Positions 50,526-58,760 of a stretch of 64,000 nucleotides of DNA are shown here, piece by piece (positions within the stretch are counted from its first letter, which is position 1; each line of letters starts with the position of its first letter). Source of the stretch: Pseudomonadota bacterium (GTDB taxonomy: Bacteria; Myxococcota_A; Polyangia; Polyangiales; Polyangiaceae); contig JAEWRL010000118.1 in NCBI GenBank assembly GCA_023398955.1, positions 1 through 64,000 of the forward strand. Direction: 5' to 3'. Both the position numbers and the translations under genes were made by a program. The notes beneath the pieces are model-generated. The model saw only the letters and a list, made by a program, of their open reading frames with translations, made no database searches and was not told where the DNA came from.

Positions 50526-50575
50526 CGCCGGATTGCGAGAGCGAATGCGCCGGATTGCGAGAGCGAATGCGCCGG
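50526..50575. repeat. 22-bp tandem repeat between prepilin peptidase and cpaB
   Basis: Two exact copies of a 22-base unit (CGCCGGATTGCGAGAGCGAA plus two bases) at 50526-50547 and 50548-50569, plus the first six bases of a third. It lies in the 148-base gap inside the Tad operon, the only wide gap among the minus-strand genes apart from the pilins. Confidence 0.7.
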
Positions 50576-50612
50576 CTCGGGCGTTGGCCGAGCCGAGGCT
50601 TCCGGCTCCGGA

Positions 50613-51173
50613 TCACGGCGCTGCGGTGGGCGGCATGAGAACGTAGGCGTGCGCGACGAGCGTCATCACCGTACCGAGGAAGATGGCTGGCCCGAGCCGG
50701 AACCAAGTCATGGCTTCGGCCGGCACCACGGTCCGCTTCGCCCGAGGGCGAAATGGATTCAGAAGGACCCTGAGCGCTCCTCCCAGCGCTCGAAAGAGCT
50801 TCCCTTCGTAAGCCATTCTGGCAGGCGCCAGGATCGCCGCAGCGATGAGCGAGTACATCTGCGCTTCGATTCCCAACATCGGATGGCAGAGGGCGCCGAT
50901 GGCTGCGTAGAGCTTGACGTCGCCGCCGCCCATAGCGCCCCTCCAGAACATGATGACGGGTGCGATCGCGCAAAAGACCGCCCCCACGACGGCCAGGCCG
51001 CCGTGCGTCAACGCCGCCCTCCATCCTCCATCGAGCCATCCCACTGCTGTGTGGCCCACGAGGCCGGCCACGATCCCACCAGCAGTCAACCAGTTGGGGA
51101 TGCGCCCGGTGCGGAAGTCCGTGGCCGCCGCGATGGCGGCCACCAACGTTGCAGCTAGGAGAAACGGTAGCAA
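50613..51173 (-). CDS. Tad prepilin peptidase (TadV/CpaA type)
   Basis: 186 residues with about five membrane helices. Both catalytic aspartates are visible: ATDFRTGRIPNWLT near the start and MGGGDVKLYAAIGAL in the middle (the GxGD motif of type IV prepilin peptidases). It cleaves Flp-type prepilins after Gly, and its likely substrates are the two Flp pilins, the TadE-like proteins and the pilin-toxin fusion encoded in the divergent operon. Confidence 0.93.
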   Translation of the reverse strand: MLPFLLAATLVAAIAAATDFRTGRIPNWLTAGGIVAGLVGHTAVGWLDGGWRAALTHGGLAVVGAVFCAIAPVIMFWRGAMGGGDVKLYAAIGALCHPMLGIEAQMYSLIAAAILAPARMAYEGKLFRALGGALRVLLNPFRPRAKRTVVPAEAMTWFRLGPAIFLGTVMTLVAHAYVLMPPTAAP

Positions 51174-51213
51174 CTGTGCGCGCTCCCTAGGTGGGACCCT
51201 CCGCCGTCACAAC

Positions 51214-51420
51214 TCATTCAGGCTCGGTGTTGACCGTACTCTCTACCGTAGAGGTCTGGCCCTCGATCTTCGCCTTGACCTGCTCACCGAAGAGTTTGAA
51301 AGCAGCGACGGCCAGGATGGCGATGACGCCGACGAGGATGATGTACTCGGTCATCCCTGCCCCGCGCTGGTCACGAACGAGACCGCTGAACTTCTTCGAG
51401 ATTCTTAGTGCCCTTGACAT
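51214..51420 (-). CDS. flp: Flp/Fap-type major pilin
   Basis: 68 residues. The leader ends in QRG with cleavage after Gly20, followed by AGMTEY, the exact Flp motif with Glu at +5 and Tyr at +6, then a hydrophobic helix (IILVGVIAILAVAAFKLFG). The short mature form is typical of the Flp filament subunit. It lies 40 bases upstream of the peptidase gene. Confidence 0.95.
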   Translation of the reverse strand: MSRALRISKKFSGLVRDQRGAGMTEYIILVGVIAILAVAAFKLFGEQVKAKIEGQTSTVESTVNTEPE

Positions 51421-51462
51421 GATTGTGATCCTCTCCTGTTTCTGACCAATGGCTTGGCCTTC

Positions 51463-51756
51463 TCACGGTATCGGGCAGAGCAGTAGGCTCCGCACAAACT
51501 CGAAACTCTCAGCCACTGCAAGACCGATGGCGATCAGACCGACCGCGCCACCGAGCGCTACGGCCCCCACCACGACGGAGTACTCCACCATTACTGCGCC
51601 GCGCGTGTCCTCTACCAGCCTTCGTAGCTTGTGCCGGGTACCCGGCTGGACCGTCGGGAGCACCGAACCAGTATTACCGGAAACACTCCAGTCGACGTGC
51701 CTCACGGGAGGACGCTCCTGCCCTGGGCCTGGATGACTGTGAAACTTACTCCCCAT
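51463..51756 (-). CDS. Second Flp-type pilin with an atypical leader
   Basis: 97 residues from the ATG at 51756. The prepilin motif TRG|AVMVEYSVVVG places cleavage after Gly53, giving a leader far longer than usual. A GTG at 51705, with GGAG about nine bases before it, would shorten the leader to about 36 residues. The mature helix (AVALGGAVGLIAIGLAVA) ends in FVRSLLLCPIP. It is the first gene of the minus-strand operon and may be a minor or alternative pilin. Confidence 0.8.
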   Translation of the reverse strand: MGSKFHSHPGPGQERPPVRHVDWSVSGNTGSVLPTVQPGTRHKLRRLVEDTRGAVMVEYSVVVGAVALGGAVGLIAIGLAVAESFEFVRSLLLCPIP

Positions 51757-52275
51757 TTGAGACCCGCTCCCGCGCTGCAGTGAGCCCCGGCTGGCCTTGA
51801 CCTACCAAGAAACTTGGCACTCTCAGCAGCTCCGAAAGGTCCTAGCAGGGACAACCCAGTTTCGCAACCCATTCATCGTGAACATTTTCACACTGTGGAC
51901 CTCTGATGAAACTGATGAAGCGAGCCTGCACGGCGGCATTGGGGTGGGCGGTTTGGATGGGCGGCTAGGGTAAGCCGACGCTCGAAGCGCTAGCACGGAA
52001 CCGTCCCTACCGGCACTCGGACATGCACAGGCAAGAGGCATGTCGCGAGCGGCGCGGCAATTGACTTCTATGCATCGGCGTCGGACTTTCTTCCTCGGTG
52101 AGGTCATTGTTCCCTTGGTGGCCCGCGATTTGCCATCGAGTTCCAGTCGCGGTGTCCTTCCAGATCGGCCGCTCCGTCACCGCTTCATCGCTGTATGACG
52201 ATTGTCCAATAGGGAATTGCCTAGAGGCTCGGGTAGGGCTATACGGATCGAACTGCGAGGGCAGACCTTACGGGA
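51757..52275. promoter_or_regulatory. Divergent control region of the two Tad operons
   Basis: About 520 bases between the pilin operon (minus) and the pseudopilin/toxin operon (plus). No supported gene; the 94-codon minus-strand frame at 51823-52107 is judged spurious. GC is somewhat lower than in the flanking genes, as expected for promoters, but I could not identify a specific promoter or operator. Confidence 0.45.
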
Positions 52276-52977
52276 GTGGTAGGGTCTGTTGGTGACAGCG
52301 TGACCAAATCTCGATCATGGGGAACGGGTTGGCGGTGCATCCGCCGTGCCGGACGCCGGTTATTGGAGGACGAACGGGCCGGACCTCGGCTCGGGCTTGC
52401 GCGGGACGAGGGCGGGGCGGTCTACGTGGAATTCCTCATTGCTTTTCTACCGGTCTACGTATTTTTCCTATGCCTGATTCAACTCACAATCATCTTCTCG
52501 GTGCGCCTCGTGACGGAGCACGCGGCGCTCCACGCCGCCCGCGCGGCGGCTGTCGTCATCGGGGATCAGGATTCCCGGTACGGGGGTGAACAGAAGAACA
52601 AGATGGTCGAGAACGGCAAGCGCTATCAGATGGTGCGCAATGCCGCCCTGCTGACGCTCACTCCACTGCTGCTCAACGGACTCATCCAGAGCGTCCAGGT
52701 CGTCTTTCCAGAGCCGGGCCAGCCGAACGGGCCCGCCCAGACTGGAACGCTGAGCTTCAGTCCCATGAACGGCGAGAACGTTGCGAAGGTCCGCGTGCGC
52801 GTCGAGGTGGAGGCGGCCTGCCGAATAGGGCTGGCCAACCAGATCGCCTGCCCCAACTGGACGAGCTTCCTCCGGCCCGACGTCTCACGACGCATCACTA
52901 GCTTCTTGATGCCCACCCAGTGGGTGCGAGCCGAAGCCGTGTATCCGTACCAGGGGGCGCGCTATGACTACCAGTGA
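52276..52977 (+). CDS. TadE-type pseudopilin
   Basis: 233 residues from a GTG at 52276 (a GTG at 52300 is also possible). The motif GG|AVYVEFLIAF matches the prepilin cleavage pattern of TadE-like proteins, with a single helix (FLPVYVFFLCLIQLTIIF) and a large extracytoplasmic part (LVTEHAALHAARAAAVVI). TadE proteins act as minor pilins or tip proteins. First gene of the plus-strand operon; it overlaps the next gene by 14 bases. Confidence 0.8.
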   Translation: MVGSVGDSVTKSRSWGTGWRCIRRAGRRLLEDERAGPRLGLARDEGGAVYVEFLIAFLPVYVFFLCLIQLTIIFSVRLVTEHAALHAARAAAVVIGDQDSRYGGEQKNKMVENGKRYQMVRNAALLTLTPLLLNGLIQSVQVVFPEPGQPNGPAQTGTLSFSPMNGENVAKVRVRVEVEAACRIGLANQIACPNWTSFLRPDVSRRITSFLMPTQWVRAEAVYPYQGARYDYQ

Positions 52978-54604
52978 TCCCCATCACTTCGGACAGTCGC
53001 GGCAAGGGCTCGTGGAGCCTGACCCCAGCGGCGGCACCCCAGGAACTCTGTGCGCTCGCGCATGCCGAGACGAGAGCGGAGCCATTCTCGTGCTGGGCAT
53101 CTTCATGTGCGCCTGCATCGTTGGGATGCTCTGGTACCTGGCCGGCATTGGGGACGCCATCATGTATAGGGAGCGCATGGCGGCGGGGGCCGACTCGGTC
53201 GCGTTCAGCGGAGCCGTCCTGCATGCCCGCGGCATGAACCTCATCGTCCTGCTGAACTTCGCTATGGCCTGCGTCCTGGCCATTCGTGTGGCCCTGCGGG
53301 TCGCCGCCGTCATCCTCTATGTCGTCGGCACCATCGTCAGCTGGATCATCCCCATCAGCTGGGCAGGGCCACCCCTCATTACGGCGGGCCAGGCTGCGGA
53401 TCGGGCTGCCAACGCCTCGAAGCAGGCCATTGATGGAGTCCTCGAGGCGCTGAGCGGGGTTCAGCGAGCCGTGGCCCGCATCGTGCCACCTGCAGCGCTC
53501 GCGGGTTCCTACCAGGTCGGTTCGCGGTATCGCCCAATGGTGCGCCACGCCATCGCGGGCAGCCCCACGGCGGTGGCGCAGGGCCTGCCCGTCGAAGAGG
53601 GTTCGGAAGACAAGCTTTGCGAGGAGGCGGGCAGAGCCGTCGCTAGCCTCTTCATGTGGGCCACGGGCCTCGAAGCCCTGGGCATTCCCAGCCGTGCGCT
53701 GAACAAGGTCGAGGGCTTCATGGCCAAGGCCGTTCGTACGGGCGGGGCGTACTTCTGCGGCCTTGGCAGCGGCGGCAGCCCACCCGATTTCAGCTCCGAG
53801 CTGAGCGCAGGTGCCGCCGAGGGCTGCGACAACGAGAAACAGGACCTCGTGGACAAGTACACAGCGGCGGACAACGCCTACTGGAGCGCCTGCGAGGGGT
53901 ACGCGCCACCCTGTCCCGACGAGGGGTGGGAGGAAGCCATGACCCCCGCTCAGCAGTCCGAGATGGCGAACCTCTCGAGGCGCCGCGCAGAGGCAGACCA
54001 GGCTGTGCAAGACTTCGACCATGACGCTTGCGTCACACGCAAGAAGCAGGATCTAAACTCCGGTCTTTCGGACAGAATGTCACAAAACGGGGGCGGCTCC
54101 AGCGGCGGGCGCCGCCTCACCCCAAAGAAGGTCAAGGACGACTGGCACAATGGAATCAACGCGGCGCAGGTCGTGTCGGTAGCCACCGGGAACACGGAGT
54201 CGCTGACCCGCTCGACGCCGACCCTGGTACGCCTCGGTGCCTGGCGAGAGCAGGCGGACATTACAGTGCCGACCACAGCCGAGTTCGCGCTGGCGCAGGC
54301 GGAGTTCTTCTTCGACTGCGCGGGCAGGTGGAGTAACAACAACGACTGCAACGGCCCGAACGGCAATGACTCGAATGCGATGTGGCGCTTCCGCTGGCGC
54401 GCGCGGCTGCGTCGCTTCAATGCGCCGTTCTCGAACGGTTCCAGCGGCGGGCTGCAGAACGTGGCTGGGCTCCTGGCGGGAGCCGACGCGATGCGCATCG
54501 CCATCTTCAGCATCAATCCGAACTCGATTACATGGCAAAACGCGTCGGTGCTCGCGGAGCTCGGGCGGGCGGCCCGGGATCCCGGGGAGCTCATCATCCA
54601 CTGA
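52964..54604 (+). CDS. TadG-like pilus assembly protein
   Basis: 546 residues. The N-terminal DESGAILVLGIFMCACIVGMLWYL is a Tad/TadG-type membrane segment that lacks the +5 Glu. GIGDAIMYRERMAAGADSVAFSGAVLHARGMN follows, a phrase typical of TadG-related proteins (loss of metadata such as D-A-A/ADSAA-type runs). A second hydrophobic region (VALRVAAVILYVVGTIVSWIIPI) and a large Cys-containing soluble part follow. It may be a tip or adhesion subunit. It overlaps the TadE-type gene. Confidence 0.75.
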   Translation: MTTSDPHHFGQSRQGLVEPDPSGGTPGTLCARACRDESGAILVLGIFMCACIVGMLWYLAGIGDAIMYRERMAAGADSVAFSGAVLHARGMNLIVLLNFAMACVLAIRVALRVAAVILYVVGTIVSWIIPISWAGPPLITAGQAADRAANASKQAIDGVLEALSGVQRAVARIVPPAALAGSYQVGSRYRPMVRHAIAGSPTAVAQGLPVEEGSEDKLCEEAGRAVASLFMWATGLEALGIPSRALNKVEGFMAKAVRTGGAYFCGLGSGGSPPDFSSELSAGAAEGCDNEKQDLVDKYTAADNAYWSACEGYAPPCPDEGWEEAMTPAQQSEMANLSRRRAEADQAVQDFDHDACVTRKKQDLNSGLSDRMSQNGGGSSGGRRLTPKKVKDDWHNGINAAQVVSVATGNTESLTRSTPTLVRLGAWREQADITVPTTAEFALAQAEFFFDCAGRWSNNNDCNGPNGNDSNAMWRFRWRARLRRFNAPFSNGSSGGLQNVAGLLAGADAMRIAIFSINPNSITWQNASVLAELGRAARDPGELIIH

Positions 54605-54617
54605 TGGGAGGTTGCTG

Positions 54618-55229
54618 ATGACCTGGAGAAAAGCTACCACGGTTCCGGAGCGCTACGCGAGCTCGCCGCGGCAGCGCGGCGCCGTGCTTGTCGAGTCACT
54701 CATCGTCATCTCGTGCCTGATTTTGGGCTTGATGGGGGTGATGTACTTCAAGAACTTCTACGTCAAGCAGCTCACGGCCCATCGTCTCGCGCAAGCGTCG
54801 GTCATCGCCTATTCGATGGGAGCGTGCCAGAACAACGTGCCCTCCGAGTGGATCGGCGCGGGGGACCGCGGCAAGCTCACTGTGGCGGGGCCCAGCGAAC
54901 GGCGGGAGGACGCTGTCGACCGAACCCAACCGAACAACACCTCGGCGAACTCCAGCGATCCGCAAGCACAGCAGATCGTCAATGGAGCTGGGCAGCTCTC
55001 TACTGGCGGCGATGGTGTGCTCAATCCCATGGTCTCGTCGAGGGTGGCGGGACGGGTGGCCATCGAGGCGCGTGATCCCAACTCGCTGACGCGAGCCCGG
55101 CACCGGGTCTTCGATGGCAAGGTCGGTGCGCTGACCCACGTCTCCTGTGGGGAGAAGGTCCGCGAAGGGGAGTACAGCGACGTGCTCGACATGGTCAAGA
55201 GCGCTGTGGGCGGTCTGATCGGGCGGTAG
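54618..55229 (+). CDS. Minor pseudopilin of the Tad operon
   Basis: 203 residues from the ATG at 54618, preceded by GGGAGG. The N-terminal QRG|AVLVESLIVISCLILGLMGVMYF has the prepilin cleavage Gly and the +5 Glu, followed by one membrane helix. The soluble domain has no recognised motif. It is spaced three bases from the next gene. Confidence 0.75.
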   Translation: MTWRKATTVPERYASSPRQRGAVLVESLIVISCLILGLMGVMYFKNFYVKQLTAHRLAQASVIAYSMGACQNNVPSEWIGAGDRGKLTVAGPSERREDAVDRTQPNNTSANSSDPQAQQIVNGAGQLSTGGDGVLNPMVSSRVAGRVAIEARDPNSLTRARHRVFDGKVGALTHVSCGEKVREGEYSDVLDMVKSAVGGLIGR

Positions 55230-55231
55230 CC

Positions 55232-56194
55232 ATGCTGAGGTGGATCTTTCGATTGTTGTTACCCTCACGCGGGCTCCTTCGCGTGACGGCGTATCTTGTT
55301 TGCGTCTCTCTGGTACTGGCAGCGTTCGCCGCGCGCGCTGTGTACGCTCACGTGGCAGAGGGCGCGCTCGCGCTCGGCCGAGAGCTCGCCGGACTCACGG
55401 AGGTGACGCGCGAATCCGAGACGGTTTGGCTCAACGGCGCGAGGCTCCATCACGTGCGGACAGCCACGAAGATGTCGGTGAGCGAAGCGCTCGACCGTGT
55501 GGAAGCGCTCTGCGATCGCGACCCGGGGATCTTGACCCGAGCCATGGACGAGGTCGCCCGACGCTACCCCGAAGAACTAAGCAAGTACGCACCCGAGGGA
55601 TCCTGGGGGCGCGCTATGCTGAGGAACGAAACGGACGACCAGGGTATGGTGCTCTGCTTCGCCGGGCGTGGTGACGAGGGCCTCTCGGGCCTGCTCGCAG
55701 CACTTCAACGCTTCACTGAAAGCTCCGACCTCTCGGAGTTTGGCGATATCCGCTACGCCTACGCCCAGCGCCACGAGGACGGCTCGAGCCGCATGGTTCT
55801 GTTCTGGGGCGAGGGCTCTCTCAATGTCTCCAAGATGTTCCCCGGCATGGGCGATGCGACGGGCAGCGACTCGGCCGTCCTGCCTCGCCCCCCGTCGTCG
55901 CGCCGCACGCTTTCCGCAGCGGTGGAGGACAGGCCCTACGCCGTCCGGGTCTACGAAACAGCGCTCTCCGAGCGGGAGGTGCAAACCTTCTACGACGCTT
56001 GGATGGCGAAGAATGGTTGGCACAAGGTCGCCGAGGTCCCCGAGGAAGCGACAGGCGCCTATCTACGAGACAACGGCTACCAGGTGTTCGTCACGTTGAC
56101 GAGGCTCAGCACCGGCCGGCTCAATGTCGCCCTTGTCGAAGCGGGCGAGGCCAGGGGCAGCTCGATCGCTACGGTACAGGCGGAGAGCCCATAA
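55232..56194 (+). CDS. Membrane-anchored hypothetical protein of the Tad operon
   Basis: 320 residues with one N-terminal helix (VTAYLVCVSLVLAAFAARAVYA) and a periplasmic or cytoplasmic mixed domain. A typical phrase is VEALCDRDPGIL. I do not recognise the family. Its stop and the toxin start share one base (TAATG), so the two are likely translated together. Position suggests a role in presenting or loading the pilin-toxin, but no sequence motif shows it. Confidence 0.7.
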   Translation: MLRWIFRLLLPSRGLLRVTAYLVCVSLVLAAFAARAVYAHVAEGALALGRELAGLTEVTRESETVWLNGARLHHVRTATKMSVSEALDRVEALCDRDPGILTRAMDEVARRYPEELSKYAPEGSWGRAMLRNETDDQGMVLCFAGRGDEGLSGLLAALQRFTESSDLSEFGDIRYAYAQRHEDGSSRMVLFWGEGSLNVSKMFPGMGDATGSDSAVLPRPPSSRRTLSAAVEDRPYAVRVYETALSEREVQTFYDAWMAKNGWHKVAEVPEEATGAYLRDNGYQVFVTLTRLSTGRLNVALVEAGEARGSSIATVQAESP

Positions 56195-57864
56195 TGCCTG
56201 AGAATCCAACGGAACGGAGCCCGGCGATGGCATGTCAACGAACGCGAAGCGCGTCGAGGGGAGCCCCGCGGTGCTCCGTGCTGCGCCTCGTAGGAAGACA
56301 GTTCCAAGGCAGCGCGCCGGGCGCGATCCTTTACGAGTACCTCATCTTGGTGGGCGCCTGCGCCCTGGTTGCCATCATCGCGTTCAATCGCTTTGGGCGC
56401 TCGATCCACCAGAGCTTCAGGACCGAAGCAGCCCACATTCGGGGCGAGGGGTTGCCCAATGCGGCCGACCTCCTGGATCAGCTCGGCGGACTCTCCGTAC
56501 CCGAAGGCGCTTGCACGACGCTGCCGGGAGGGGGCCGCATTTGCGTCGGCGGCTCGCAGCTGTGCTTCGCTGCCGGGACCCTCGTGGCCACCGAGCACGG
56601 CGATCGGCCCATCGAGAGCCTCGTTCCCGGGGATCGCGTCTTGTCGAAGGACGTCACGACAAACGAGCTCGCCCTCAAGCCAGTCCTGACGACATATACA
56701 ACGGAGCGAGTCCCTGTCATCGCCGTGGACCTCGAGTCCAGCGCGCTGGTTCCCGAACGCGTTCACGTGACGGCGGGCCACCGGTTCTGGGCAGCCGGCG
56801 AGGGGTGGGTGCGGGCAGACCAGCTCGCCTCGACTCCGCTGGAAGGCTCGACGGGATCCCAGGTGCTGGGCACCCCGACTCCCGGCGAGGAGCTTGTCCT
56901 AACCGTCTACAACATCGAGGTGGCGGACTTCCACACCTACTTCGTTGGACGCGCCCAAGTCCTGGTGAAAAACCAGAATGGTGACCCGGATGCCTGTCCC
57001 GACGCGGGCACCGGGATCCCGCAAGCGACGGCAACGCCCCAGGAGCTTCAGGACTGCAGGAGTCGGCGCAGTAGCATCCCGATGTCTCCTGCGACGCCCG
57101 GCGGAGCTTCATCCAGACCTGCGGACGCGATGGACAGGCTCTGCCAATCGAGCGCCGTCGAGTGCCGTAATGCTCCAGATCGCGATGCCTGCGAGAAGAA
57201 GTGGGATTGCGTCACGGAGTGGGTCGGCAAGCACCCGACCAGCGAATACTTCTCGAGCCCGAGCACTGCCGCTCGGATCCAGCGTCAGTGCTCGAGCCAA
57301 GGGGCGGACGTGACCGCCTGTTACAACGGACCGTCCACCTCGGTAAGCCAGGGCTCCCTGTCACCCCAGTATCAACAGGAGATTGCCCAGGCTGCGCGGG
57401 ACCGCCAAACGGCGTCCACACCGCAGGAGGCCCGAGACGCTTCGGAGGAGGCTGGCAACGCGGCAGCCGCCGGGTACGCCGCGTTGCAATACCCGCAGCC
57501 GCCGTGGACCTGCCCCCCGTCGCCCCTCGGTGCCCGAGAGTTCGATCTCGTTTGCTACAGCGGCTCCCGCGTGGTGGTGCTCGAGGCGAAGGGCGGAGGG
57601 AGCTCCCTCGGGACGCGCTGGGACAAGGACGGGGAACAGCGGGTTCAGCAGGGAACGAACCAGTACGTCGAAGCCGTGGCCGCGGACATGAGCAGACGGG
57701 ATCCCGCCTTGGCGCGACGCATTCAGCGGGCACTGCTGACCGGCACCTTGGAGTACCTGCGCGTGGACCAGAAGTTCGACAGCAGCGGCAACCCGCGCGA
57801 CGTCGCTGTACGGTCCTTCGCGATAACCCCCGCGGCACGAGCAGCCCAGGGCTGCCCCCCCTGA
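56194..57864 (+). CDS. Flp-type pilin-HINT-nuclease polymorphic toxin
   Basis: 556 residues. Residues 43-49 read G|AILYEY, the exact Flp prepilin motif (Glu +5, Tyr +6), followed by the helix LILVGACALVAIIAF, close to the Flp pilin of this locus. Residues 124-260 are a HINT (intein/hedgehog-type) domain: nucleophile C124 in CFAAGTLV, HVTAGHRFW at about 191-199 and FHTYFVG...VLVKN at the end; the usual penultimate His is Lys259. A Cys-rich spacer follows. Residues about 447-545 match REase-fold toxins: EFDLV (D451), VVLEAKGG (E464, K466), LGTRW and RVQQGTNQY. A pilus-displayed, self-cleaving DNase toxin is inferred; its immunity gene follows directly. An alternative start lies at 56227. Confidence 0.88.
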   Translation: MPENPTERSPAMACQRTRSASRGAPRCSVLRLVGRQFQGSAPGAILYEYLILVGACALVAIIAFNRFGRSIHQSFRTEAAHIRGEGLPNAADLLDQLGGLSVPEGACTTLPGGGRICVGGSQLCFAAGTLVATEHGDRPIESLVPGDRVLSKDVTTNELALKPVLTTYTTERVPVIAVDLESSALVPERVHVTAGHRFWAAGEGWVRADQLASTPLEGSTGSQVLGTPTPGEELVLTVYNIEVADFHTYFVGRAQVLVKNQNGDPDACPDAGTGIPQATATPQELQDCRSRRSSIPMSPATPGGASSRPADAMDRLCQSSAVECRNAPDRDACEKKWDCVTEWVGKHPTSEYFSSPSTAARIQRQCSSQGADVTACYNGPSTSVSQGSLSPQYQQEIAQAARDRQTASTPQEARDASEEAGNAAAAGYAALQYPQPPWTCPPSPLGAREFDLVCYSGSRVVVLEAKGGGSSLGTRWDKDGEQRVQQGTNQYVEAVAADMSRRDPALARRIQRALLTGTLEYLRVDQKFDSSGNPRDVAVRSFAITPAARAAQGCPP

Positions 57865-57876
57865 GAGTCGAGTCCC

Positions 57877-58743
57877 ATGTCAGACACGAGCACGAGCACC
57901 AACCGCGAGTTCCGAGTCTCTCGCCATCCCTTCGATCCTTCCAAGCATCGTGAGCTCTACACGGCGGACTGCGACGAGCTCGATGAGCTGCTTGCCCAAA
58001 GCCCGCAGGACCTTGGCTGGGTCGAGTGGACCGGCACCCTCGGAGAGGGCATCCTCGAACGCGGTTCCGTGTTCGACAGGGAATCCCAGAGGTTTCCCCT
58101 CGCCGCGCGCATCCTCGCGCAAGCGAAGGCGGCGCTGTTCGTCCTACGGAGCGCCCCCTGGGACAGCGAGGTCCGCGTGCCCTTCAACGACACGGAGGTC
58201 CTTCTGAGAGCCCAAGCCGATGGCTCGCGGAGCAACGTGGGCGCCTGGAGCGAGGGCTACGCCTCGGCGCTGATGGCTCGCGACGCACGCAGCTTGGAGC
58301 TCTTGGCCGGCATCGAGGATGCCGTGCTGCGCCAGTCGTCCACCAAGTCCGACGATTGCATGTACTCGTGGAAGGCAGCGCTCATCACCTTCCGCACGGA
58401 TCCACAGGCCTGCCTTCAGCACGTAGAGGACGCGCTCCAGCAGAACCAGCCCTCCTGGGGCCCGCTCATTGCCCAGCCCGGCGCCATCGCGGCCCGAGGT
58501 GCGCGCTACCCACTCTTGAGCCACATCATTCGCGGTGACGAGGGACGGTTCAACGCAGGCCTGGTCGCTGCCCTCGAGGCTCACAAGGCCTTTTGGGGAG
58601 GCGACAGGGCACAGGAGAGCTCTGGCTGGATCGCCCGAGAGCCCATGGCGCTAGCCTGCTTGGCCCACGACCATGGCATGGCGATAAGGGTCGAATCGGA
58701 GTACCTGCTGCCCTCGCTCATTCAGTGCAGCAAGGGACGCTAA
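57877..58743 (+). CDS. Imm49-like immunity protein
   Basis: 288 residues, cytoplasmic, 12 bases after the toxin stop. The C-terminal phrases AFWGGDRAQESSGWIAREPMALACLAHDHGM and VESEYLLPSLIQ match the Imm49 family (..LPLLALACLAHDRGIP..VESDYLP), an immunity family of polymorphic toxin systems. The N-terminal half is helical without other motifs. It is the last gene of the plus-strand operon and presumably neutralises the REase-type domain in kin cells. Confidence 0.85.
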   Translation: MSDTSTSTNREFRVSRHPFDPSKHRELYTADCDELDELLAQSPQDLGWVEWTGTLGEGILERGSVFDRESQRFPLAARILAQAKAALFVLRSAPWDSEVRVPFNDTEVLLRAQADGSRSNVGAWSEGYASALMARDARSLELLAGIEDAVLRQSSTKSDDCMYSWKAALITFRTDPQACLQHVEDALQQNQPSWGPLIAQPGAIAARGARYPLLSHIIRGDEGRFNAGLVAALEAHKAFWGGDRAQESSGWIAREPMALACLAHDHGMAIRVESEYLLPSLIQCSKGR

Positions 58744-58760
58744 ATAGGCCCATGGCCGCC

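Noticed and set aside
40951..51756. Type II secretion or type IVa pilus locus
   Set aside because: Flp pilins with G|xxxxEY, paired TadB/TadC, CpaB and CpaC are specific to Tad systems.
51823..52107. 94-codon minus-strand frame in the Tad divergent region
   Set aside because: No motif or ribosome site, and codon use unlike the neighbours.
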